Notes: generated from the letters alone by a model not told the origin. A stretch of 64,000 nt of DNA from Leptospira harrisiae (GCF_002811945.1 NZ_NPDX01000001.1:1062501-1126500), one strand, 5' to 3'; positions 36,466 to 46,056 are shown, counted from the stretch's first letter. Numbers and translations are program-made.

Positions 36466-37758
36466 TTATTCGAGAACTAATCCATCATCACCGATGGAGA
36501 CTCCGTAACTTGCAGCGGATCTTTGCATCGCCTTTGCTATCTCTTGCACTGCTGGTTGGATTTGGTATCGGAAAAGTTGGTAATCAGCATTCTCCGTAGC
36601 AGAGCCAGAAACATTGACTGTAGCAATCATCCGATCGAAACGACTGGAAACAATCGAACTATTGCAGGCTTGATTTAATGAAACATCTTCGGTGAATTCA
36701 TTCAAACAAAATAGTTCGGCTGTACCAATCCGTTCGTTAATGTAACTTGTTTCTCTACCAAGTAGATTTTTTAGACCATACCCAGTAATGGTCTTAGATC
36801 CAGTATAGGAACCGTTAAAAAGATTATCGAGTCCCTTTGCATCATAATAAAAGTCAGCTTTCGTATTGTCTGAGAAACAGGAATGTTCTTCTTCTTGTTC
36901 TCCACCAAAAACTCCAGTCATCCTTTCTCCACCCCATTCTCCACCGGCGAATTTTGCAATTCCACGTAAGATATTTTCAAAGGAAGTGGAACTTGATTTG
37001 AATTTGGAAACAAAGGAATTGGAAATTCCAGGGTCCCAGGCATTTTTTAACTGAAGAAGGTGCGCTTCTAGAATTTCTGTTGCAAACAAAAGATAAGCAG
37101 AACGTTTTGCTGCTGCAGATCCTGCGCCGTTTGCTGTAGTGAAATTAGATTGAGTGATAGAAGTTCCTGGTGTAAAGTTACCAGCTGCATCCGCACCCCA
37201 TAACAAGTATTCAATGGCGTGCCAACCGACAGAAATGTTTTTTGCAGTATCTCCATCTGGACATGTTCCACCTGAACAATCGCCTTCATTGGCATCGATT
37301 AATCCTTGTTTAGTGACCGTACCTGCTAAAACAACAGTATCAATATAACCTTCATCCAAAGGCCAAGCATTCATGAGTGGCTCTAGTTCTACGCCTCCAG
37401 TCAGCACTGGGTTGTCGATTGGACCTTGACTAAAACGGAAAATCTCTGTTTGTAAGTAACTCCGTCTCGCCTTTCTCCAAAGTGTTTTTAGTTCATTGAG
37501 TTCTGTAACGGAAGGGGAGGCTTTCGCAGTAAAAGTGCTAACTTTTTGTCTGAGTGTTACCACATCTGTATAAGCATCGCTATAGTTTTGGAAGGCAATT
37601 TGGGAATAGGTTTCTAGAAAGGCCGACTGGTTTGGCGTATTACCAGCAAGAGCTAGTGCTGCCAATAGGCCCGTTTCCGAATTTCCAGATTCGGGAGTAC
37701 AATAATTTAGCACAAGGCCAAGTGATAGTACGAAGGTTAGATTTCGCATCGACGTCAT
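36466..37758 (-). CDS. imelysin-family lipoprotein, canonical GxHxxE
   Basis: The first gene of the operon, 430 aa, with AAGGAG 11 bases before the ATG and a lipobox-like VLNYC. It has the imelysin signature intact: VGWHAIEYLLWG, where the His and Glu are the putative metal ligands, together with ELKTLWRKARRSYLQTEIFRF and EFTEDVSLNQACNSS. The His and Glu mark it as the metal-competent member of the pair. A Fur-like palindrome lies between the promoter region and the RBS, so it is probably expressed under iron limitation. Either this or the second imelysin could be the LruB counterpart. Confidence 0.9.
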   Translation of the reverse strand: MTSMRNLTFVLSLGLVLNYCTPESGNSETGLLAALALAGNTPNQSAFLETYSQIAFQNYSDAYTDVVTLRQKVSTFTAKASPSVTELNELKTLWRKARRSYLQTEIFRFSQGPIDNPVLTGGVELEPLMNAWPLDEGYIDTVVLAGTVTKQGLIDANEGDCSGGTCPDGDTAKNISVGWHAIEYLLWGADAAGNFTPGTSITQSNFTTANGAGSAAAKRSAYLLFATEILEAHLLQLKNAWDPGISNSFVSKFKSSSTSFENILRGIAKFAGGEWGGERMTGVFGGEQEEEHSCFSDNTKADFYYDAKGLDNLFNGSYTGSKTITGYGLKNLLGRETSYINERIGTAELFCLNEFTEDVSLNQACNSSIVSSRFDRMIATVNVSGSATENADYQLFRYQIQPAVQEIAKAMQRSAASYGVSIGDDGLVLE

Positions 37759-37778
37759 TGTGGGTGTCTCTCCTTGCG

Positions 37779-37797
37779 AATGAGATTAGTTCTCATT
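37779..37797 (-). promoter_or_regulatory. Fur-like operator of the iron operon
   Basis: A perfect 19-bp palindrome, AATGAGA-TTAGT-TCTCATT, 21 bases upstream of the first imelysin start and immediately before its RBS. The next bases on the transcribed strand's upstream side read TTGACA. The 7-5-7 geometry is that expected of a Fur-family dimer site. Confidence 0.65.
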
Positions 37798-37938
37798 GTC
37801 AATTAAACAACGTTCGCGAAGCCAGTTCTGAGAGCAAATGGTTTTATTGGGTCTCCGATTGATATTTATCAGAATTAGAAGTTTTGATCAGTTGATGAAC
37901 TTTGTTCAAAAAATCTCAGTGGTTCGGAAATAAATTAT

Positions 37939-37967
37939 TTGACACTTGTTCAAAAAGTCTTAATTAT
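37939..37967 (+). promoter_or_regulatory. sigma-70 promoter of the SGNH hydrolase gene
   Basis: TTGACA, 17 bases, AATTAT, with the start codon 49 bases after the -10. Copies of TTGTTCAAAAA begin at 37902 and 37946, and a variant, TTGTTTAAAA, at 37975, across the promoter. They may be regulator sites. Confidence 0.55.
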
Positions 37968-38015
37968 GTGGCAATTGTTTAAAATATGTTAAAAATGTTC
38001 CGATTGGGAGGAATT

Positions 38016-39281
38016 ATGAACACAAATAGAATTCTAGGATTGGCACTGTCCTTAGTTTTCGTAGGATCTCTTTCTGCGCAGACGCAAAGCCAAATGTTCC
38101 AACGTGTGGGAGTCGTAGGGGATTCCCTGAGCCAAGGTTTCTTCGGGGTCACCGTAGAGAAAAAAACACAAGATTGGGCATATCCCGTCCTTGTAAGCAA
38201 ACAAGCCGGAGCTTCCGTTTCTTACAATGTTTTGAAAGGGCCATTCGTAAATTTAGAAGATGTACTGAAATGGGACTGTGGTATTTTCTGTATTGCGGAA
38301 AGCATCATCGGGGGGAATGGTTCTACTGTTTCTCTTCCGACACACGCAGGGATCACTGGAGCTGAATACACTAGTCTTTTAAAAACTTCTGGCAAATGCG
38401 AAGACATCAATGCCACCAAACAAGAAAAAGAATGGTACTGGGCGAAGTGGTATTGGTATACATATCGTTGGGTGACCGTAGCAGACTGCCAAGAACCAGA
38501 CAAGTTTCACAGGTTTGGTCTTCGTGATGCAGGAACACAAACCCAAGTAATGGAAAAAGTAAAACCTACTTTCTTATTTGGATCTGCTGGTGCTAATCAT
38601 GTTCTCTGTACAGCACTTCATACATCCACAGACTGTTTGGATGAAGCTAGATTCAAAAGAGATATTCGTGAATTTTTCCGCAGAATGTCTGTTATGGGAA
38701 GTTTACAAGGTGGAGTTCTTTTCACTGTTCCAAACGTAACTGCTATTGCATTTTTGGAAAACTACAAAGATCCAAATGGACGTGCAAATTATACAGGACT
38801 CAAAGCATTCTTCAGAAATTCTGTATCTGATCCAAACCAAGTCCTTGATGCAAATGAAATCTCAACAATTTCTACTTTTTTGAATATGTTAAATAACGAG
38901 ATCAAAGCACAAGCTGCGACAATGCGATTTGCGGTTGCTGATTTGCGTGTGATTTTTGATGATTTAAAAGAGAATGGAAGACCAATTCGAAGTGAATCAG
39001 GATGGTCTCCTGGAAATGCCAGAGCAAATTGGCCACTTCCTAACCAACCAGGAGTATTTGGCTTAGATGGTGTTCACCCGAATATGTATGGACATTCTTT
39101 ATTTGCAAATGAATTGATCAAAGCGATTAACACTCGTTATGGATACTCAATCCCACAAGTAAGTGAATACACTGCTTGGTATTATGACTCACTCAATAGA
39201 AACCCAGTAGACTTAAAAAAATTCCTAACAGAAAATATCTTTGGTCAGGCAATTTCTTGGGTCATTTCAATCTTTACATAA
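38016..39281 (+). CDS. exported SGNH/GDSL hydrolase
   Basis: An ATG at 37986 is in frame, but GGGAGGAATT precedes the ATG at 38016 and gives the signal peptide [16 protein letters not shown], so the protein is 421 aa. Block I is [10 protein letters not shown] with the nucleophile Ser, an oxyanion Gly/Asn region lies around [10 protein letters not shown], and block V is [10 protein letters not shown] with the catalytic Asp/His. It contains several cysteines in its middle part (CGIFC, CEDIN, DCQEPD) that could form disulfides in the periplasm. It is likely an esterase or acyl hydrolase acting outside the inner membrane. An 11-base gap leads to the next gene. Confidence 0.88.
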   Translation: MNTNRILGLALSLVFVGSLSAQTQSQMFQRVGVVGDSLSQGFFGVTVEKKTQDWAYPVLVSKQAGASVSYNVLKGPFVNLEDVLKWDCGIFCIAESIIGGNGSTVSLPTHAGITGAEYTSLLKTSGKCEDINATKQEKEWYWAKWYWYTYRWVTVADCQEPDKFHRFGLRDAGTQTQVMEKVKPTFLFGSAGANHVLCTALHTSTDCLDEARFKRDIREFFRRMSVMGSLQGGVLFTVPNVTAIAFLENYKDPNGRANYTGLKAFFRNSVSDPNQVLDANEISTISTFLNMLNNEIKAQAATMRFAVADLRVIFDDLKENGRPIRSESGWSPGNARANWPLPNQPGVFGLDGVHPNMYGHSLFANELIKAINTRYGYSIPQVSEYTAWYYDSLNRNPVDLKKFLTENIFGQAISWVISIFT

Positions 39282-39292
39282 GAGGTTAAACG

Positions 39293-39970
39293 ATGAGTAA
39301 GCGGTTTATAGGTATCATTTCGGTTTGTGGATTTCTTTTGGTTTTGTTTTCTTTTGTAGTATGGAAATTTTCGTCACACAAAACAAACAAACAAACAGAC
39401 GTCACCGATTCCGATTTCGGAAATTCAGAAAGTCACGCAAAATCGTTGTTTGACGATCCAGAGTTTGCCGACGCTCCCAATCCAGAAGAATTGGAATTGG
39501 CACAGGCTGAGGTACTTTGGCCGTTTGCTTTGGAGAAAAAACCAAATCGTAAAGAAGAGATCAAAGAAGAATGGAGAGATTTTGCTGCAAAGTATCCAAA
39601 AAATTTCTACATTCCTCGTGAGATCAAATCACGAATGACAGAGTCGGAAGAAAAGGAACATCTGGAGATGTTGGATTCTTTTACTGCAATGGATGCGAGT
39701 ATCTCTGCTTCCATTTCCAAAGAAAAATGGTCGGACAAACCGTCCGCAGAAGAGCCGGGGGCTACAGAAAGACCGTCTCCAAAAACGCAGAAAGCCTATT
39801 TCGATTTTAAAATCAATGAATTGGAATCCAGAATCCAAATGGTTGAGTATTGGATCGAAAACAAACATCCTTCCGGGGAAGTAAAACAATCTGCCGAAAA
39901 AGACCTTAGTCTTTGGAAAAAAGAACTCACTAGTTTAAAAGAAGTGAGAAGCCAAGTTCCAAACTCATAA
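39293..39970 (+). CDS. membrane-anchored coiled-coil protein
   Basis: A 225-aa protein with one N-terminal TM helix (FIGIISVCGFLLVLFSFVVW) and a highly charged helical remainder (EEWRDFAAKYPKNFYIP, KINELESRIQMVEYWIENK). It has no recognised domain. Its position 11 bases after the SGNH hydrolase, and the size and layout, recall membrane-tethered lipase foldases (LifO-like), which sit just downstream of their lipase; the sequence motif of that family was not seen. A strong terminator follows. An assembly or regulatory partner of the hydrolase is an inference. Confidence 0.7.
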   Translation: MSKRFIGIISVCGFLLVLFSFVVWKFSSHKTNKQTDVTDSDFGNSESHAKSLFDDPEFADAPNPEELELAQAEVLWPFALEKKPNRKEEIKEEWRDFAAKYPKNFYIPREIKSRMTESEEKEHLEMLDSFTAMDASISASISKEKWSDKPSAEEPGATERPSPKTQKAYFDFKINELESRIQMVEYWIENKHPSGEVKQSAEKDLSLWKKELTSLKEVRSQVPNS

Positions 39971-40000
39971 AAGTCTCTCCTAACTTAAATTAAACTTGAA

Positions 40001-40028
40001 AAAGAGGACGATCGTCCTCTTTTTTTTT
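40001..40028 (+). terminator. Rho-independent terminator
   Basis: A perfect 22-bp palindrome with arm AAAGAGGACGA runs into a tract of nine or more T residues. It ends the SGNH hydrolase operon. Confidence 0.92.
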
Positions 40029-40154
40029 GCCCTTCTCTATTTCCACATTCTGAACTAAATTTTCACTCAGTGCTTGACAGGAACGTCGTTCAAGAAATAG
40101 ATGAATTTGAGACTCGGTATCAGTACCTTTTTCTCTCTTTGGAGAACCAATTCT

Positions 40155-41984
40155 ATGAACAAAAACAGAAATTTCCTCGGAACAATCTTCCTTTCCATAA
40201 TCCTCTTTAGTTTGGTAACTCAGTGTAAATCCAAAGAGACTGATCCCAGTGCCCTTGCCTTACTTGGTTTTAGCCTAAACCTTTCCACGATTTCAGGAAC
40301 GATTACTGACGGAGCCCAAAACCCTATCACCAATGCGAGTTTGGAGATAGCTACTTCCGCAAACCTTCGCTCATCTTCCTCTCGCTCACTAGCCAGTACA
40401 TCGGAAACGGGGGCTTGGCAACTTTCTTTGGGGACGGGAACCTTTGAAATTCTTGTGAAAGATTCCACTGGGAAATCCCTTGGAACTTTTAAAATATCTT
40501 CTGGTGAAAATTTGGAACCGTCCATTGAAGATGTCACTCATACCTCGGATCGAATTTTTTTAGTGAGTTTGGCAAACGAGAGGGAGGTTGGATCTAAATT
40601 TGAGATCCTTTTTCCAAAGGATGGCAGTATCATCAAAACCTATGATCTAACTCTAAATATAAAAACCTCTGATTCTTTAACTTGTTCTGTATTTCAAAAT
40701 AGATTAGAAAAAAATAATTTCAAAGCCACAAAGGGTGAAATTATTTCTACTCTATCAGTCAAGCCAACGTTAGGTGTAAATAAGGTTCAAATTCAATGTA
40801 CAAATGAATTGGGAATCACAGCTAAAAAAACCATTCTTACTTATTTTGGAAATCGAATCTCTGCTGGTGGATCTCACTCTGGTTATGTGGTGAATGGTAG
40901 TCTTTATACCTGGGGAAGAAATAATTTTGGACAATTGGGAACAGGAACTTCAACGGGTGACCTTACCAATCCAACCATCACTAAACTTTCAACAATAACA
41001 AATGTCGCCTCCATTGGATTCAACCAAAACAACTCTCTTGCTATCACGGATGACGGATCTGTTTGGACTTGGGGAGCCAATAGCAGTGGCCAATTGGGTA
41101 TGGGAAATACTGGAGACTTACAAACTTCAGCGACAGATGTTGGACCAAGAAATCCACCTCGAAAAGTTCCAGGTATCACAAACGCAGTAATGGGTGTTTA
41201 TGGATTTGATCATGCTGTGATTTTAAAGTCTGATGGAACTGTTGTTAGTTTTGGATTAAATTCTGTTGGCCAACTTGGGAATGGAACTGGAGGAACAGGA
41301 ACTTATTCCGCAAATCCAGTCACAGTAACAGGGCTTCCCAATGATATAATCCAAGTCATAGCGGGAGCTGAACATTCTGCAGCCTTAACAAAGTCAGGTG
41401 ATGTATATGTTTGGGGAAGAGACCAATATGGGAATTTGGGAGATGGAGTGCTCGGAACGGCAACCGAAGTCAATTTTACTCCTAAAAAAGTTTCTTCTTT
41501 ATCTGGAATTGTTCATATAGCCAATGGTCGAGATCATATCCTTGCACTCAAAAATGATGGGACTGTTTATGCTTGGGGACTTGCAGCGAGCGGTCAACTC
41601 GGGATAGGTGGGAGTGGTTCTCCCACTCCTGTTCCCACGCCGACACTTGTGTCAGGACTCTACAATGTGGTTTCTGTTTGGGCCAATGGAACCCAAAGTT
41701 TTGCGATCCTCAGTGATGGGACGGTAAAAGGTTGGGGAGCCAATTCTAGCGGAAATTTAGGAACAGGTCTTACCACTCCTGCAAAATTATATACTCCCGG
41801 AGACATTGTCGTTGGTGTGAAGGACATCCAGTACTTTGGATGTGGAGCACTTCATAATTTTGCGATCTTAAAGTCTGGATCTTTGTATGGTTGGGGATGG
41901 AACTTTAAAGGGTCAATTGGACGTGCGGATCTCCAAGAAACTTGGGCGGCAACAACTCCGATCTTTCTTACCATTCCCGACTAA
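40155..41984 (+). CDS. RCC1-repeat lipoprotein
   Basis: The start at ATG 40155 has GGAGA upstream; the longer frame from 40101 is less likely. The 609-aa protein has a signal sequence ending LVTQC (glutamine before the cysteine, so lipidation is probable, not certain). A carboxypeptidase-regulatory-like beta domain follows at about residues 40-100 (SGTITDGAQNPITNASLEIA). From residue 250 come six to seven RCC1 repeats (SGYVVNGSLYTWGRNNFGQLGTG, DGSVWTWGANSSGQLGMG, SGDVYVWGRDQYGNLGDG) forming a seven-bladed propeller. It is probably a surface binding protein. The DUF1111 gene follows 26 bases later. Confidence 0.9.
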   Translation: MNKNRNFLGTIFLSIILFSLVTQCKSKETDPSALALLGFSLNLSTISGTITDGAQNPITNASLEIATSANLRSSSSRSLASTSETGAWQLSLGTGTFEILVKDSTGKSLGTFKISSGENLEPSIEDVTHTSDRIFLVSLANEREVGSKFEILFPKDGSIIKTYDLTLNIKTSDSLTCSVFQNRLEKNNFKATKGEIISTLSVKPTLGVNKVQIQCTNELGITAKKTILTYFGNRISAGGSHSGYVVNGSLYTWGRNNFGQLGTGTSTGDLTNPTITKLSTITNVASIGFNQNNSLAITDDGSVWTWGANSSGQLGMGNTGDLQTSATDVGPRNPPRKVPGITNAVMGVYGFDHAVILKSDGTVVSFGLNSVGQLGNGTGGTGTYSANPVTVTGLPNDIIQVIAGAEHSAALTKSGDVYVWGRDQYGNLGDGVLGTATEVNFTPKKVSSLSGIVHIANGRDHILALKNDGTVYAWGLAASGQLGIGGSGSPTPVPTPTLVSGLYNVVSVWANGTQSFAILSDGTVKGWGANSSGNLGTGLTTPAKLYTPGDIVVGVKDIQYFGCGALHNFAILKSGSLYGWGWNFKGSIGRADLQETWAATTPIFLTIPD

Positions 41985-42010
41985 TTTAAGTTTTATTTTC
42001 ATTGGTGCAA

Positions 42011-43525
42011 ATGGGAAAATTTATAATTTTAATCTTTTTATCAAACTCTTTCTATTTTGGATGTGCGTTTGTAGAATCAAATGTTTGTTCTACGGACATA
42101 GGGTTATCCGAAATAGTCAATTCTACATCTGTAATGGGATGCAAAAAAGAGAAAAAACTTTGCGAAGATGGGTCCTGTTTGGCTTTACTCGGATTGAATC
42201 AGTCAGGTCCAAACCCTTGGGAATATGAAGAGGGTGAGGAACTTTCCGGTGGTAAGGCAATGACAAGTTTTGTTACGGATGCTCGTGCTTTCCTTCAGTT
42301 TGGAAAAAACTCACCTTTGCAAACGATTTCGGATTTTACTGTCGGCCAATCTGTTTTTGAAGTACCGTGGACGGCAGGTTTTTCAGCGAGCCTTCCTGAC
42401 CGGGATGGACTTGGTCCTTTTTTTCATACCAACTCTTGTCTTGGATGCCATGTTGGAAATGGTAGGGCAGTGGAAGATGATGGTGATCCATTAGTTTTCA
42501 CCTTGGTAAGGTTAGGTGTTGGTGCGAAAGGAAATGAACCCGAACCAATATATGGAACCCAGTTCCAACCAAATGCTGTTGCCGGTGTCTCACCAGAAGG
42601 AACCGTCCATTTTGAATACGATTTCATTGACGGAACTTATTCAGATGGCACAACTTATACTTTACGAAAACCAAATTTAGTCTTTAGCGGACTTGGTTAC
42701 GGTCCATTTAAACAAGGCCACAAAACTTCCGTTCGGTTGACACAGCAGGTCATAGGACTTGGGCTTTTGGAATCGGTTTCTGAAGAAAACATTTTGAGCC
42801 GGTCAGATCCGCTCGATTTAGATGGGGATGGAATTTCAGGAAGACCTAATTGGATTTGGGATCTCTCTGGAAGTGGAAAATCGCTCGGGCGTTTTGGTTG
42901 GAAAGCGAATGCTCCTAGTCTCAAACGTCAAAACTCTGCCGCTTTTTCGGGTGATATTGGAATCACAAGTCCCATGTTATCATCCGAAAATTGTTCTTCC
43001 ACACAAACTTCATGTTCCAATGCTACAGGTGGCGGTAACCCAGAAATATCAGAAGATAAAATCACCGCAATTACAAAGTATATGCAACTAGTTGCAGTAC
43101 CAGTTCGCCGGAATCCAAATTTACCAGCAATTTTGAATGGAAAAAAACATTTTTTCTTTGCTGGTTGTAACAAATGTCATACGGAGAAGTTGGTGACAAC
43201 AAATCAAACTCCCTTTGCACAACTTGCAAACCAAACCATTCGTCCTTATACCGATCTCCTGTTACATGATATGGGAGAGGGTTTGAGTGATGGAAAAGCG
43301 GACGGTGAAGCAACAGAAAACGAATGGAGAACTGCACCACTTTGGGGGATCGGCCTTTTTGGAACTGTAAATGGGAAAGCTCGTTATTTGCATGATGGGA
43401 GAGCAAAAACGTTGGATGAGGCTATCCTATGGCATGGTGGGGAAGCAGAAAAAAGTAAAAAATATTTTTTAGCTCTAAATGTATCAGACAGAGCAAACCT
43501 CATTCGTTTTTTGTTATCATTATAA
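42011..43525 (+). CDS. second di-haem DUF1111 oxidoreductase lipoprotein
   Basis: A 504-aa protein starting at ATG 42011; a TTG at 42002 is also in frame. Lipobox FYFGC. Haem motifs are NSCLGCHVGNGRA and GCNKCHTEKLVT. The whole family pattern matches the copy in the iron operon (GLGLLESVSEENIL, FGWKANAPSL, LLHDMGEGLSDG, LWGIGLFGTVNG, YLHDGRAKTLDEAILWHGGEA), so the two are paralogues. This copy lacks an imelysin partner and instead follows the RCC1 gene; no Fur-type palindrome was seen ahead of it, so regulation may differ. A hairpin terminator follows. Confidence 0.88.
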   Translation: MGKFIILIFLSNSFYFGCAFVESNVCSTDIGLSEIVNSTSVMGCKKEKKLCEDGSCLALLGLNQSGPNPWEYEEGEELSGGKAMTSFVTDARAFLQFGKNSPLQTISDFTVGQSVFEVPWTAGFSASLPDRDGLGPFFHTNSCLGCHVGNGRAVEDDGDPLVFTLVRLGVGAKGNEPEPIYGTQFQPNAVAGVSPEGTVHFEYDFIDGTYSDGTTYTLRKPNLVFSGLGYGPFKQGHKTSVRLTQQVIGLGLLESVSEENILSRSDPLDLDGDGISGRPNWIWDLSGSGKSLGRFGWKANAPSLKRQNSAAFSGDIGITSPMLSSENCSSTQTSCSNATGGGNPEISEDKITAITKYMQLVAVPVRRNPNLPAILNGKKHFFFAGCNKCHTEKLVTTNQTPFAQLANQTIRPYTDLLLHDMGEGLSDGKADGEATENEWRTAPLWGIGLFGTVNGKARYLHDGRAKTLDEAILWHGGEAEKSKKYFLALNVSDRANLIRFLLSL

Positions 43526-43557
43526 AACGAACTCGAGTTCAAATGAGAAAAAGATAA

Positions 43558-43590
43558 GTGTGAACCTTAAAAATTCACACATTTCTTTTG
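43558..43590 (+). terminator. hairpin terminator
   Basis: GTGTGAA and TTCACAC (43558-43564, 43574-43580) with a nine-base loop are followed by a T-rich run, 33 bases after the DUF1111 stop. Confidence 0.55.
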
Positions 43591-43636
43591 ATTTAAAACT
43601 TGAAGGCAGGGTTTTAAAATTCTAAATTTGTCTGGC

Positions 43637-45199
43637 ATGCAAAAGATTTGGATTTTTCTTTCTCTTTTTTTTACCGTTACCTTCTTTTTGAATTGTGATC
43701 CCGTTCCCACCAAAGAAGATACAAATCCTGTTATGGAAACTGTGGCAGAAGAACAACCTACAGAATCTCTTCTGGCCGCTCTCGATTCTACTGATCCTTT
43801 TACAAGGTCCCAAGCAACAATCCAATTGGGGAGTCGGGATGTACGTTCGGCCATCCCAAAGTTAAAAAAACTTTTATCAGATAAAGAACCAGGTGTTCGC
43901 GCTGGGGCGTCCATAGCTCTGGGAGACTTAAAAGACAAATCTTCTTCAACCACCATTGCCAATTTGATGTGGTCTGATTCTGAAAATCCGAAAGATGTTT
44001 ATTTGGATGCGCTCACTCGTATGAAAGACCCTTCTGTGGGGAATCGAATGTATCCTTTATTAGATGACACTAATGCAACACTTCGTTTGCAGGTAGTGGA
44101 TGCACTTGTGCAGATTGGAGCCAAAGCAATAGGCCCTCAGATTTTAAGTATGGCTTTAAAAAACAAAGATAGGGAAAAAGACAAAACCTATGCGATGGCA
44201 TTAGGAAAATTAAAGATAAATGCTTCCGAGTCTTATTTGCTTGGGTTAACCAAAACTCAAGATGAATCTCCCACACTTGCTGCGGCCTATCTTGCTTTAG
44301 GAAGAATCAAAGCTAAAAATGCAAATGATGTACTTGTGAAAGCATTGAACCTTCCTTATAGCAAAGGAAAAGAAAATGCGTCCTTGGCTCTCATTGAAAT
44401 TGGAAACCCATCTGTTGTTTCCAAAGTTTTCCAATCCTTAAGTTCCGAAGATACGGAAACTAAACTTTATGCTACAGATGTACTTTGTTCCATACCATCC
44501 AAGGAAGCTGCAAAGTTAGCCTATGATCTGTTAAATGGAAAAGATTCTAAAAACTGGGGAAGTGCTGCAAAAATTGTCGGTAGACAAAGGTATAAAGAGG
44601 GAAGGGCACGTATCGAAGAGTTATTGGAAAAAAAATCCACTCCCGAACGTGATAGTTTTGCCGAAGCACTCGGTTGGATTGGCGACAAGGCTTCGATTCC
44701 TGTTCTTAGAAAAGTTTTATTATCGGGAGAACCAGAAGGACCTTATGGATCGGCTTGGGCTCTCGGAATTCTTGGTGCTAGGGAAGCAGTTCCTGATCTC
44801 ATCAAAGCACTTGATTTAGGAGATGCGAAACTAATGGTTTATGCATTGGAGGCACTTGGTTCCATTGCTGACCCAACAAGTTTACCCAAACTCAAAAGCC
44901 TGTTAGCGGATAGACCCAAAATGGCTCCACAAATACTTTCTACAGTGGCTCTCATCCCAACAGAAGAAGCTCGGATTGTGATTGAAGAGGCAACAAAATC
45001 CAAAGATGCAGAAGTATACAGGCCGGCAATGGAAGAGATCGCCAAACGGAAAGATAAAAAATCCGTTCCACTTTTATTAACCTATGTAAATGGTGATAAT
45101 TCGGAAAAACGAAAACTCAGTTATTATGCCCTCACTGCTGTGACTGGAGAAAAATTTCGAACTGCTAAAGAATGGAATGAGTGGGCAAAAAGGAATTGA
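43637..45199 (+). CDS. HEAT/PBS-repeat lipoprotein
   Basis: The start is ATG 43637, since the TTG at 43628 adds only three residues. The leader ends in the lipobox FFLNC (Cys near residue 20). The rest of the 520 aa is a run of HEAT/PBS-lyase-like repeats of 30-32 residues (DPFTRSQATIQLGSRDVRSAIPKLKKLLSD, AGASIALGDLKD, PYGSAWALGILGAREAVPDLIKAL, YALEALGSIAD). Together they form a curved alpha solenoid for protein-protein contact in the periplasm. It overlaps the downstream protease frame only if that gene starts at its first possible GTG. Confidence 0.88.
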   Translation: MQKIWIFLSLFFTVTFFLNCDPVPTKEDTNPVMETVAEEQPTESLLAALDSTDPFTRSQATIQLGSRDVRSAIPKLKKLLSDKEPGVRAGASIALGDLKDKSSSTTIANLMWSDSENPKDVYLDALTRMKDPSVGNRMYPLLDDTNATLRLQVVDALVQIGAKAIGPQILSMALKNKDREKDKTYAMALGKLKINASESYLLGLTKTQDESPTLAAAYLALGRIKAKNANDVLVKALNLPYSKGKENASLALIEIGNPSVVSKVFQSLSSEDTETKLYATDVLCSIPSKEAAKLAYDLLNGKDSKNWGSAAKIVGRQRYKEGRARIEELLEKKSTPERDSFAEALGWIGDKASIPVLRKVLLSGEPEGPYGSAWALGILGAREAVPDLIKALDLGDAKLMVYALEALGSIADPTSLPKLKSLLADRPKMAPQILSTVALIPTEEARIVIEEATKSKDAEVYRPAMEEIAKRKDKKSVPLLLTYVNGDNSEKRKLSYYALTAVTGEKFRTAKEWNEWAKRN

Positions 45200-45240
45200 T
45201 CATCTTTAAAAATGGTTTTGGGATTAGTGATTCAGATTTT

Positions 45241-46056
45241 ATGAAAGAAAATTTTAAACCGTTAGTGTTATATTTTTTTTCTGCGTATTTAATTTCTTGG
45301 ATCATTTGGCTTCCTTTGTATTTGCCTAAGTTTGGAATTCATTTTTTACCAGTTCTACCTTACCATCATGCTTGGGGAGCACTTGGGCCTTTGTCTGCTG
45401 CGTTTATTTTAAACAAAATAGAATATGGCAACAGCGGTGTCAAAAGTTTACTTTCAAGAATGTTCCAATGGAAGGTCCATTGGTTCTGGTATTTCATAGC
45501 AGTTTTTAGTCCCTTTGTGCTTCTTGGATTCGCAACTAGTATGAATTATTTTATCAATTCGAAATTTAGTTTTGATGGATTGGGTAGAAGCCTTGAGTTT
45601 CCCCAGTTTGGAATTGTAACTTTCTTCTTGTACAATGTCATAGTTTACGGATTTGGGGAAGAAACAGGATGGAGAGGGTATGCCTTACCAAAGTTACAAA
45701 AAAAATGGAATGCCTTACAATCTACCTTGGTTCTAACCATTTTATGGGCACTATGGCATGCTCCGCTTTTTTTGTATCGACCTAGCTTTATGGCAATGGA
45801 CCTGTTCGGAATCTTCGGATGGTTTATGTCTTTGTTTACTGGTGCCATCCTTTTGACCTGGCTCTATAATTCCTCAAGAGGAAGTATCCTTATGGTGGCT
45901 CTCTTTCATGGAACCATCGACATCGTATTTACCTCAGACTCCATCGATACAAATATAATGAACATCACCGGGTTTTTACTCGTTGTATTTGCCGTAATCG
46001 TCCTTGGATTGACGGGATGGAAACATCTATCCAAGGTGAATCGGCAGATCAGTTAA
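45241..46056 (+). CDS. CPBP-family intramembrane metalloprotease
   Basis: The frame is open from a GTG at 45181, which overlaps the HEAT gene, but the ATG at 45241 gives the usual start just before TM1 (271 aa). About seven or eight TM helices carry the CPBP/Rce1 motifs: [17 protein letters not shown] (glutamates and arginine), [10 protein letters not shown] (His) and [11 protein letters not shown] (His). Members are proposed glutamate/zinc proteases acting on membrane or prenylated proteins, and in bacteria often protect against bacteriocins. The substrate is unknown. The tail overlaps the CobW gene's 3' end by four bases (convergent). Confidence 0.88.
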   Translation: MKENFKPLVLYFFSAYLISWIIWLPLYLPKFGIHFLPVLPYHHAWGALGPLSAAFILNKIEYGNSGVKSLLSRMFQWKVHWFWYFIAVFSPFVLLGFATSMNYFINSKFSFDGLGRSLEFPQFGIVTFFLYNVIVYGFGEETGWRGYALPKLQKKWNALQSTLVLTILWALWHAPLFLYRPSFMAMDLFGIFGWFMSLFTGAILLTWLYNSSRGSILMVALFHGTIDIVFTSDSIDTNIMNITGFLLVVFAVIVLGLTGWKHLSKVNRQIS

